Source: Bacillota bacterium (GTDB taxonomy: Bacteria; Bacillota_E; RBS10-35; JAJYVN01). From it: a stretch of 5,462 nt of DNA. Made by a program: the position numbers and the translations under genes. Below are positions 1 through 4,874 of this stretch, piece after piece (the stretch's first letter is position 1; each line of letters starts with the position of its first letter). The notes beneath the pieces were generated by a model, which saw nothing but the letters and a program-made list of their open reading frames with translations, had not been told where the DNA came from and did no database searches. The stretch covers positions 1-5,462 of the forward strand of contig JAJZWQ010000185.1 in NCBI GenBank assembly GCA_021846605.1. Reading direction: 5' to 3'.

Positions 1-65
1 GCTCCAAGTCGGCCCGCGGTAACGTAGGCGATGCCTTCCCGGCGGGCCCAGTCCGACAGCTTCAT
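1..65 (-). CDS. tnpA: IS607-family serine recombinase/transposase, N-terminal fragment (runs off the window)
   Basis: The minus strand from the ATG at 65-63 reads MKLSDWARREGIAYVTAGRLG before the window ends. The opening (M-K-L-S-x-W/Y-A-x-x-x-G-I-x-Y-x-T-A) is the typical start of the MerR-like DNA-binding domain that precedes the serine-recombinase catalytic domain in IS607 TnpA. In that family the next residues are usually W-R-x-(F/W)-x-x-G-K/R-L-P. Here the reading goes directly from T-A to G-R-L, so part of the recognition-helix region may be missing or diverged. No clear Shine-Dalgarno sequence precedes the ATG. The catalytic domain is outside the window, so activity cannot be judged. 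An orphan MerR-type excisionase/helix-turn-helix protein is the main alternative. Confidence 0.5.
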   Translation of the reverse strand, partial: MKLSDWARREGIAYVTAGRLG

Positions 66-125
66 AGACCCAGCACAGCACATATTTGCGTAGAAATGAC
101 TATAATCTCGTCAGCAGTTGGCTAC
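1..125 (-). mobile_element. Left end of an IS607-type insertion sequence (partial)
   Basis: This stretch holds the start of a transposase gene and the non-coding sequence upstream of it. Positions 66-124 are visibly more AT-rich than everything around them, with runs such as CATATTT and ACTATAATCT, which suggests foreign origin. The boundary with the host gene most likely lies in the seven C residues at 125-131 (G residues on the minus strand), because homology to the regulator reads well up to there and stops abruptly. IS607-family elements are known to lack terminal inverted repeats and to insert at GG dinucleotides, so a junction in a G-run fits. The rest of the element, including any tnpB, lies beyond the window. 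The family assignment rests on a 21-residue peptide and the insertion site, so it is moderate. Confidence 0.55.
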
Positions 126-917
126 CCCCCCGGCGGTGATGCCTGCCTCCGCCAGGAGCCGGTCGAGCAGTTGGCGCGCGCCGGAACCGACCTCGCGGTT
201 GGCCAACCGGATGTCCCTGCGCCGCAGATCGGTCGCATCGTGGAAGCCCTTGGGGTTTCCCGGCGCCAGCAGCCAGCCCATTTGCCAGCGCGCCACGCGG
301 AAGCGGGCCACGGGTTGCGCCGGCGGCGGTGCTGCGGTGACACCGTGGTGGTGGATCGCCGCGCCATGGACCTCGCGACGCGCCTGTTGGGCCGCGGCGC
401 CGGCGTTCGCCGCATGCCACCACAGGGCGTCCATGCCGCGGGTCAGCCGGCGCGCGTGGGCGGCGAGCAGGCCCAGGGCCGGGTCGCACCCGGCCAGGAA
501 GAGCGTCGGACCGGCCCCCGGCAGGCGATGCACCCGCACGGTTCCGGGTTCGTCCGCCGGTCGTGCGATGCCATGCGCCGCCACCCCGCCCCAACACATC
601 GCCCCCAGGCCGGTCAGCGGGCGCGCCAGCGTGCGGCCGGCCACCGACCCCAGGGCGACGCGCAGTGGTGCCTGCGCCTCGGGGACATGTCCGACGACCT
701 CCGCGTCGACGGGCTGGTCCGCCAGCGCAAAGAGGTCCTCGATGCGGCAATCGAGTGCCTGGGCCAGGCGCAGTCCGACCTCAACGCCGGGACCGTAGAG
801 GCCGGCTTCAATCCCGCTGATCGTTTGGCGGCTGACGCCGGCGCGGGCGGCCAGTTCCTGCTGGGTCAGGCGCCGACGTTGGCGCCATTGCCGCAGGTAT
901 GAGCACACGGCGGGCAC
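111..917 (-). CDS. Helix-turn-helix regulator with PBP-like sensor domain, C-terminally truncated by IS insertion (likely pseudogene)
   Basis: The gene reads 268 codons on the minus strand. I chose the GTG at 917-915 because GGGAGGTGG (930-922) sits at good spacing upstream and the protein then begins just before the HTH; the frame is open to 1304, but that part looks non-coding. Residues about 5-65 are an XRE-type HTH (LTQQELAARAGVSRQTISGIEAG at 17-39). From about residue 87 follows a substrate-binding-protein-like domain with L-G-S-V-A-G-R-T-L-A-R-P-L, TLFLAGCDPALGLLAAH (138-154), WWHAANAG (166-173), LLAPGNPKGF (216-225) and ANREVGSGARQLLDRLL (239-255). Such fusions are known as one-component regulators, often tied to molybdate/tungstate or other oxyanion uptake, but the ligand here is unknown. 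The family normally continues for roughly 100 residues with a second-lobe segment. Here it stops after G-I-T-A-G-G with the foreign tail VANC. It was probably inactivated, though the HTH could still be made. Confidence 0.82.
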   Translation of the reverse strand: MPAVCSYLRQWRQRRRLTQQELAARAGVSRQTISGIEAGLYGPGVEVGLRLAQALDCRIEDLFALADQPVDAEVVGHVPEAQAPLRVALGSVAGRTLARPLTGLGAMCWGGVAAHGIARPADEPGTVRVHRLPGAGPTLFLAGCDPALGLLAAHARRLTRGMDALWWHAANAGAAAQQARREVHGAAIHHHGVTAAPPPAQPVARFRVARWQMGWLLAPGNPKGFHDATDLRRRDIRLANREVGSGARQLLDRLLAEAGITAGGVANC

Positions 918-1526
918 GCGGCCACCTCCCGACGGCAGTGGGCAAGGACATTGGACAGAAACGACGCGAATCCTTGCGCCGCGGTGGCCGCCTGGACCGG
1001 GACGGTTGGCGCGGGGATGCGCCACCGCAGGCGGCCGGGGGTTGAGCGGGCGGGGCAGGGCGCCATCCCCGGCAGGCCTCGCCACACGGGCAGGGCGCAC
1101 CGGTTTCCGTTTGGGATGTGCGTTGCAGGCGTCCACCTCCCTTGCGCGCTGGTCCATGCCCGTCCGCGGCCCCTGCGGCGACCGTGCGCCGTCGGATGCC
1201 CCAACGCTCGGGTGGGGTGGGGACGGTGCGGCGAGGTTGCGGGTCGTCGGTGGCGAACCCATGCCCGTGAAGCGGACCGGCGCCGGTCCGCGTCCGCCGG
1301 GCACCGTCCTCGACCGTGGCGGTGGCGCCCCGGACGCGGCGGGGCGGTTCGCGGGAGTCGTCCGGGCCGGTCACGCGCCAGGCGGCGCGGGGGCCAGGGG
1401 AAGGGAATGGTCGTGGGGATGGGGCGGCAGAGCGACGGGGCGGGCCCCAACGCGGTTGACCCGGCGGGTCAGCTGGACGGGGCGACGGCCGGCACCCCGT
1501 CCCCACCGGCGGGACCGGAGGTGGAC
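918..1526. other. About 600-base gene-free divergent region between the truncated regulator and corA
   Basis: Open frames cross this region on both strands, but their translations are low-complexity, rich in Arg, Pro and Gly, and match no family I recognise, so I read it as non-coding. It separates divergent genes and should hold both promoters, yet I find no convincing -35/-10 pair on either strand. Its clearest structure is a perfect 20-bp palindrome at 1272-1291 followed by an overlapping long-range stem (1288-1296 with 1331-1339). A possible alternative corA start at 1407, preceded by AGGGGAAGGGA, lies near the right end; if used, it would add 40 Gly/Ala/Pro-rich residues. Confidence 0.5.
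1272..1339 (+). promoter_or_regulatory. Palindrome and overlapping stem-loop upstream of corA (possible operator or structured leader)
   Basis: Positions 1272-1291 form a perfect 20-bp palindrome with half-site GCGGACCGGC. As RNA this would fold into an 8-bp stem with a GCGC loop. The segment 1288-1296 (CCGCGTCCG) is also perfectly complementary to 1331-1339 (CGGACGCGG). Two inner helices are possible inside this stem: 1299-1302 with 1327-1330, or 1302-1306 with 1320-1324. The palindrome hairpin and the longer stem share 1288-1291, so they exclude each other, as in attenuators. No T-run follows either stem, and I do not recognise an M-box or other known Mg2+ riboswitch. In sequence this GC-rich, chance stems are common, so function is unproven. 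Confidence 0.25.
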
Positions 1527-2510
1527 ATGGTGTGCCGGGTGTTTCACGGCGGCCACCATGCGGCAACCGTGGTGCCCTGGGCGGAACTGCGCGAAGCCCT
1601 TGCGGAACCGCAGACCTTCGTCTGGGTGGACGGGGTTGACCCAAGTCCCGCCGAGCTTTCCCGGCTGGCGCAGGCGTTTCACCTGCACCCGCTTGCGGTG
1701 GAAGACATCGTGCATGCGCATCAGCGGCCCAAAATCGAACCGTACGGCGATGGCGACGACGGCTATTGGTTTCTGGTGGTCCACCCGGCAACCCTGGTGC
1801 ACGACGAGCTCCAACTCCACGAGATGGCCATTTTCACGGGCAGGCGCTTCCTGATCACCATTCGGCAGCTGCCGGTGTATCCGTTGGAAGACATCGAGCG
1901 GCGATGGCGGTCGCTCCCCGAGCGGCTGCACGGTGAGAGCGGCCTCCTGCTCTACACGGTGCTGGATGCCGTGGTGGACAGCTACTTCCCCGTGGCCGAC
2001 CATTTCGAGGAGCGGGTGGACGCCGTGGAGGCGTTGCTGTTTTCGCCGCGGCCGCGACAGGATGAGGTGCTGCGAGCCATCTTTTCGATGAAGAAGGACG
2101 GCCAGCGGTTCCGGCGCGCCGCGGTGCCGATGCGCGAAATCCTGGCGCCGATCATGCGCGGGGATCTGCCGCTTTTTTCCGAAAGCCAGGCCGCCTACTT
2201 CCGGGATGTGTATGACCATGCCGTGCGGGTGATCGACCAGGCGGACACCACGCGCGACCTGACCAACAGCGCGCTGGACGTGCAGCTGTCCGCGACGGCC
2301 AACCGCCAGAGCGAGATCTCCAAGCAGCTCACGTTGATTGCGACCGTCTTTCTGCCCCTGAGTTTCATCACCGGTTTTTTCGGCCAGAACTTTTCGCTGC
2401 TCACCTCGCACATCACGAGTCCCACGGCCTTCTGGGTGTTCGGGGTCGCGAGCCAGGTCACGGTGGTGGCCCTGCTGGTCGTCTTTTTCAAGCGCCGGGG
2501 CTGGCTCTAG
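1527..2510 (+). CDS. corA: CorA-family divalent cation transporter (GQN signature variant)
   Basis: The 327-residue protein is a CorA-type channel expected to form a pentamer in the cytoplasmic membrane and carry Mg2+, or possibly Co2+, Ni2+ or Zn2+. The ATG at 1527 is preceded by CGGAGGTGGAC and gives the normal length and the typical N-terminus; the same frame is open upstream to 951 but lacks family character. Family landmarks are FVWVDGVDPSPAELSRLA (31-48), HPLAVEDIVH (54-63), a long helical stalk (about 125-265), TM1 at about 267-285 (ISKQLTLIATVFLPLSFITGF), the signature loop, and TM2 at about 301-321 followed by the basic tail FKRRGWL. The signature reads F-G-Q-N-F (285-289) where classical CorA has Y-G-M-N-F. 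The essential Asn and Gly are kept; Met is replaced by Gln. CorA-like proteins with changed middle residues are known (for example GVN in ZntB), so ion preference should not be assumed. The gene stands alone. Confidence 0.95.
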   Translation: MVCRVFHGGHHAATVVPWAELREALAEPQTFVWVDGVDPSPAELSRLAQAFHLHPLAVEDIVHAHQRPKIEPYGDGDDGYWFLVVHPATLVHDELQLHEMAIFTGRRFLITIRQLPVYPLEDIERRWRSLPERLHGESGLLLYTVLDAVVDSYFPVADHFEERVDAVEALLFSPRPRQDEVLRAIFSMKKDGQRFRRAAVPMREILAPIMRGDLPLFSESQAAYFRDVYDHAVRVIDQADTTRDLTNSALDVQLSATANRQSEISKQLTLIATVFLPLSFITGFFGQNFSLLTSHITSPTAFWVFGVASQVTVVALLVVFFKRRGWL

Positions 2511-2674
2511 GCCGGGCCACCGGATGGACGGCGGGGTGGTCCGCTGGGGTCCGGTCCGCCGCCCACACCAGGCGCGGAACGCCTTCGGATGTGCGGCTTC
2601 GAAGGCCCGGGCCGGATTCACTGCATCCGCCCCGCCACCCGCCGTTGGGTCCGTTGTGGGTGGCTGGACCACAC

Positions 2675-2701
2675 CCCCGCGTCTTGACGCGGGGCGTTCT
2701 T
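2675..2701 (+). terminator. Stem-loop with CUUG tetraloop, probable intrinsic terminator
   Basis: CCCCGCGT (2675-2682) pairs perfectly with ACGCGGGG (2687-2694) around the stable tetraloop CUUG (2683-2686). The plus-strand 3' side continues CGTTCTT, a weak T-rich tail, while the minus-strand side has no T-rich tail, so it points to termination of plus-strand transcription. It lies about 165 bases past the corA stop and upstream of the padR promoter, so it would insulate the two units. Hairpins of this CCCCGCG-type also occur at the right ends of IS605/TnpB-type elements; no tnpB remnant is visible nearby, so I favour a terminator. Confidence 0.5.
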
Positions 2702-2756
2702 CCCCGGCGTGCCCTCGTCTGGCCCGGCGGGTGTCTCGATCGCGAACGGCCGCCGG

Positions 2757-2785
2757 TTGACGGTGCCGATACGCATGGCTACGAT
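2757..2785 (+). promoter_or_regulatory. Sigma-A-type promoter for the padR/HAAS unit
   Basis: TTGACG (2757-2762) and TACGAT (2780-2785) are separated by exactly 17 bases. The -35 matches 5 of 6 consensus bases and the -10 matches 4 of 6. It lies about 40 bases upstream of the padR start, in the least GC-rich part of this intergenic region, and is the best promoter match I found in the window. Confidence 0.6.
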
Positions 2786-2805
2786 GTATCAGAAGTCGAT
2801 GCATC
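2768..2805. promoter_or_regulatory. Candidate PadR autoregulatory operator
   Basis: GATGTATC (2783-2790) and GATGCATC (2798-2805) are repeated 15 bases apart; the second is itself a perfect palindrome and the first differs at one position. GATAC (2768-2772) is the inverted match of GTATC (2786-2790). PadR proteins bind dyads that often contain ATGT and ACAT half-sites, and they commonly repress their own promoters. These repeats overlap the -10 element and the presumed transcription start, which is a position suited to repression. The link to PadR is inferred from placement and motif style. Confidence 0.45.
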
Positions 2806-2824
2806 TGAAAAGGAGGTCCTGCGG

Positions 2825-3175
2825 GTGGCTGGGCGAGACGATGAACTTGGGCGGCGGGTGGTCCTGCTCGTGTTGGGTGTGCTCCGGGAGGCGCCTTTGC
2901 ACGGCTATGCCATCGCCCGCCGCATCGAGCGCGCTTCAGACGAGGTGTTCTCCCTCGGCGAGGGCGTTCTCTATCCGCTCCTGCACCAGATGGAACAGGC
3001 CGGCCTCGTCTGCGGCAACTGGGAAGCGGCGGACGGACGCCGGCGCAAGGTCTATGGCCTGACCGACGCCGGGCGACGGCGCTTCGTTCAGGAACAGCGG
3101 CTATGGGAGCGCGAGGCCGCCGCCGTGCGCCGAGTGCTGGCCATGCGGGAGGGTGTTGCGCTTGCAATGGGATGA
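2825..3175 (+). CDS. PadR-family transcriptional regulator
   Basis: This 116-residue protein has the usual length of a short PadR repressor, which binds DNA as a dimer through a winged helix. The GTG at 2825 is set by AAAAGGAGGT (2808-2817) eight bases upstream; the frame is open back to 2591, but that part resembles no protein. Family landmarks are V-V-L-L-V-L-G-V-L-R-E-A-P-L-H-G-Y-A-I (12-30), R-R-I-E (32-35), GEGVLYPLLHQMEQAGLV (45-62) and the wing RRRKVYGLTDAGRRR (72-86), followed by a C-terminal helix for dimerisation. The only Cys is C63. Its end overlaps the next gene, which encodes a HAAS-domain membrane protein, a pairing widely seen in Gram-positive bacteria. It likely represses its own promoter. 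The inducing signal cannot be read from the sequence. Confidence 0.93.
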   Translation: MAGRDDELGRRVVLLVLGVLREAPLHGYAIARRIERASDEVFSLGEGVLYPLLHQMEQAGLVCGNWEAADGRRRKVYGLTDAGRRRFVQEQRLWEREAAAVRRVLAMREGVALAMG

Positions 3176-3995
3176 ATACGTCGAGGACCTGACGGAGGGT
3201 ATTCGCGACCGCCAGCGGGCGCGCGAGGTCCGGCGGGAGATTCGCACCCATCTGGAAGCGAGCCGCGACGCACTGTTGGCGTCCGGATTGCCCGAGGTGG
3301 AAGCGCAGCGGCGCGCGATGGCCAACTTCGGCGATGTGGTGACCTTGGCTCAGTCGTTCGCCACCGCGCCCGCCACCCCGACGGAGTATTGGCCTGCGCT
3401 TTTTGGCGGCGCCGTCGCCCTGGCCGGGTTGCTTTGCGGCGTGGTGGGCGGCGGGGCCCGCTACGTTCCAGTCCTTTTGGTCTGGTGTGTTGTGTGGATG
3501 GCTGTGCACTGGCGATCCATTGCCGCGTGGTGGATGCAACCGCCACGGTTGCGCGCGATCGGCACCCGGTGGCTCTCGCTGCTGCCCCTGCTTCGAACCA
3601 CAGGCCCGTTCGTCGGGGTCGGCGCCCTGACGGCAGCGGGCGCGTGGGGCCTGTATCTATGGGGGTTTGGGGTTCCGGGCCCCCTCGCGCCGCTCTGGTT
3701 CGCCCTCTACGCCGCCACCCTGTGGGCGGGGGGCCGCCTGCTCTGCGCGGGCTCTGGGTGCGTGTATCCGGGGGCCTCGGCCGTGGCCGCCCTCACCCTG
3801 ACGGCCGTGCTGGGCGTGGGGTTCACCGTCCTGCCGCGCTGGAGCCCCCACAGCCCGCTGTCGCTCGTCGTCTTGCTCGGCGCCCTGTACTTCAGCGGCG
3901 AGGCGATCCTCTGGTGGGCGCTTCGCACCTGGTGGCGGTCTGCTGCGAACGCGTCCTTTGGCCCCGGTCCAGAGGTGCCGGGTGAACACGCCTGA
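3162..3995 (+). CDS. HAAS (DUF1700/permease-prefix-like) domain multi-pass membrane protein
   Basis: The protein has about 277 residues. Residues 1-66 form the small helical HAAS-type domain found next to PadR regulators, with E-Y-V-E-D-L near the start, R-E-V-R-R-E-I-R-T-H-L-E-A (21-33), G-L-P-E-V-E-A-Q-R-R-A-M-A-N-F-G-D (42-58). Then come about six hydrophobic segments, near 78-98, 101-118, 147-168, 175-195, 205-225 and 232-254, so it should sit in the cytoplasmic membrane. I recognise no transporter or enzyme motif in this part. Three starts are possible: GTG 3153, TTG 3156 and TTG 3162. I favour TTG 3162 because GGGAGGG (3147-3153) is then eight bases upstream, whereas it directly abuts or overlaps GTG 3153. 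Either way the gene overlaps the end of padR, so the two are translationally coupled. In known PadR/HAAS pairs the membrane partner is thought to work with or be controlled by the repressor; the role here is unknown. Confidence 0.85.
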   Translation: MQWDEYVEDLTEGIRDRQRAREVRREIRTHLEASRDALLASGLPEVEAQRRAMANFGDVVTLAQSFATAPATPTEYWPALFGGAVALAGLLCGVVGGGARYVPVLLVWCVVWMAVHWRSIAAWWMQPPRLRAIGTRWLSLLPLLRTTGPFVGVGALTAAGAWGLYLWGFGVPGPLAPLWFALYAATLWAGGRLLCAGSGCVYPGASAVAALTLTAVLGVGFTVLPRWSPHSPLSLVVLLGALYFSGEAILWWALRTWWRSAANASFGPGPEVPGEHA

Positions 3996-4007
3996 GCCCG
4001 GGATGGG

Positions 4008-4043
4008 GGGCGGCGCAAACGGGCTGCGGCCCAGCGCCGTCCC
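4008..4043. terminator. Two-part stem-loop between convergent genes (possible transcription end)
   Basis: An outer stem pairs GGG-CGGCGC (4008-4016) with GCGCCG-T-CCC (4034-4043), leaving one bulged T. Inside it GGGC (4021-4024) pairs with GCCC (4029-4032) around TGCG. It starts 13 bases after the stop codon of the HAAS protein gene and lies between two convergent genes, where a terminator is expected. No T-run follows on either strand, so it is not a classical intrinsic terminator. A second short inverted repeat, GGCGCC at 4056-4061 and 4072-4077, lies just beyond. Confidence 0.3.
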
Positions 4044-4136
4044 GCCCTTGCTCGAGGCGCCGCCTCCGCAGGGCGCCGTTGGGGGCGCGCGGCGCTCGGT
4101 CCCCTGGCCAGCCGCGCGCGTGCGCGCAGCTGCCTG

Positions 4137-4601
4137 TCAGCCATAGGCGGAGCGGAGCACCCGCCGCAGGCCTGCGGCGATGGACTGGCGCAACGCCGCG
4201 TGGGCGGCCGGGTCGTAGGCGTGGGCGGGATCGCGCCACATCTCCGGTGCATACTGCCAGACCGGCCGAGCGGCGCGCGGCGCGGGTTCCCACGCGTAGC
4301 GGGGAAAGACGTGGGCGTGCAGGTAGTGGTCGGCATTGCCATAGATGGAGTAGTTGACGCGCAGCGGCTGGCAGGCCAGACGCAGGGCGTCGCCGACCAG
4401 GCCCATGTCCAGGAGGAAATCCTGGCGGCGCCACGCGGGCAGGGATTCCAGGTCGGTCGCGCGGGGTGCCGCGAGCAGCACGCAGTAGCCGGGAAGGAAT
4501 TGGGTGTCGCCCAGCACCGCATAGCCGCTGCGCAGGCGGGCCAGCACCATGGGGTTTTCGCCGCGCTCCGCCGAGCCGATGCGGTCGTCGCGCCAGTCCA
4601 C
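4137..4601 (-). CDS. HIT-superfamily (histidine triad) nucleotide hydrolase/transferase-like protein
   Basis: The 154-residue protein belongs to the HIT superfamily, whose members hydrolyse or transfer nucleoside monophosphates (Ap4A-type hydrolases, HINT-like, GalT-like). The GTG at 4601 is set by AGAGGAGG (4618-4611) nine bases upstream. Landmarks are G-Y-A-V-L-G-D-T-Q-F-L-P-G-Y-C-V-L-L (26-43), a helix with LLDMGLVGDALRLA (63-76), V-N-Y-S-I-Y-G-N-A (82-90), and the active-site strand HYLHAHVFPRY (92-102). Aligned with HxHxH-xx-P-R, the middle His (H95, the expected nucleophile) and the last His (H97) are present, but the first is Tyr (Y93), with H92 one position earlier. The C-terminal part (103-154) is rich in Trp, Pro and Ala and ends in a helix. 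It stands alone, convergent with the HAAS gene and divergent from the DUF4349 gene. Substrate is not predictable. Confidence 0.88.
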   Translation of the reverse strand: MDWRDDRIGSAERGENPMVLARLRSGYAVLGDTQFLPGYCVLLAAPRATDLESLPAWRRQDFLLDMGLVGDALRLACQPLRVNYSIYGNADHYLHAHVFPRYAWEPAPRAARPVWQYAPEMWRDPAHAYDPAAHAALRQSIAAGLRRVLRSAYG

Positions 4602-4616
4602 GCGCGCCTTCCTCCT

Positions 4617-4645
4617 CTGCGTATTCCGCTCATGTCGGCCATAAT
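4617..4645 (+). promoter_or_regulatory. Weak possible promoter reading toward the DUF4349 gene
   Basis: CATAAT (4640-4645) matches 5 of 6 bases of a -10 element, and CTGCGT (4617-4622) lies 17 bases upstream but matches the -35 poorly (2 of 6). The -10 overlaps the left end of the 4644-4659 palindrome, which would make it a regulated promoter if real. It lies about 230 bases before the DUF4349 start codon, so a long leader would result. Confidence 0.2.
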
Positions 4646-4659
4646 GCCGAGCTCGGCAT
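4644..4659. promoter_or_regulatory. Perfect 16-bp palindrome, candidate operator
   Basis: ATGCCGAG followed by CTCGGCAT is a perfect 16-bp palindrome with no spacer. It lies between divergent genes, 43 bases upstream of the HIT start codon, and overlaps a CATAAT -10-like element. Length, symmetry and placement fit a dimeric repressor site. No regulator can be named. Confidence 0.4.
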
Positions 4660-4874
4660 AACGGCTACCGATTCCGAGCACCGCGGCCAGGGGTGCGGGG
4701 CGGTCGGCCGGCCCTCGGTTGCCGGGCATGTCCGGTGGATTCCCGGCGGGGCGCGCCCGACCTGCCGTTCGGTCGCCCGCGGCCGGTGGGGAACCACACC
4801 AGGCGCCGGGCGTCCAATGGGTGGGAGCGGACGCGGGGACAGGGCGGGCAAGGCGGGCGGCGGGGGGTGGCGCG

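Larger units (their letters stand above)
2511..2824. other. Gene-free region between corA and padR
   Basis: No frame here reads as a real protein. The first 160 bases are unstructured GC-rich sequence with small imperfect complementarities (for example 2529-2534 with 2556-2561) but no T-run. The middle holds a strong hairpin (2675-2694). The last 70 bases become less GC-rich and contain a promoter, a repeated operator-like motif and a strong Shine-Dalgarno sequence for padR. Confidence 0.6.
4602..4874. other. Divergent intergenic region between the HIT and DUF4349 genes
   Basis: This 273-base region holds the HIT ribosome binding site at its left end, a perfect 16-bp palindrome at 4644-4659 in a locally AT-richer patch, and then about 200 bases of very GC-rich sequence with no convincing gene. 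The DUF4349 start is preceded by GGGGGGTGG (4863-4870), a weak ribosome binding site. Confidence 0.5.

Noticed and set aside
101..106. Perfect TATAAT on the plus strand
   Set aside because: No -35-like sequence lies 16-18 bases upstream, and no plus-strand gene follows; it lies in the AT-richer end of the insertion element.
96..902. Plus-strand open frame opposite the HTH regulator
   Set aside because: It is antisense to clear HTH and PBP-like motifs, and its own translation resembles nothing known.
918..1304. N-terminal extension of the HTH regulator frame
   Set aside because: The sequence before the GTG at 917 is Arg/Pro-rich with no domain, and a strong ribosome binding site sits immediately before that GTG.
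951..1526. N-terminal extension of the corA frame
   Set aside because: The extra 192 residues are low-complexity and unrelated to CorA. The ATG at 1527 has a strong ribosome binding site and gives the family length.
1200..1526. Mg2+-sensing M-box riboswitch upstream of corA
   Set aside because: I could not recognise the conserved core elements; only generic GC-rich stems are visible.
2521..2565. Hairpin right after corA as a terminator
   Set aside because: Only short imperfect pairings (6 bp at best with a 21-base loop) and no T-run; the 2675-2694 hairpin is much stronger.
2564..2575. CACACCAGGCGC repeated at 4795-4806
   Set aside because: A single shared 12-mer in very GC-rich non-coding sequence, with no flanking similarity; most likely chance.
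1371..3539. Long minus-strand open frame of 722 codons
   Set aside because: It lies opposite the whole of corA and padR, whose family motifs are unmistakable; the translation is Arg/His/Pro-rich without recognisable domains.
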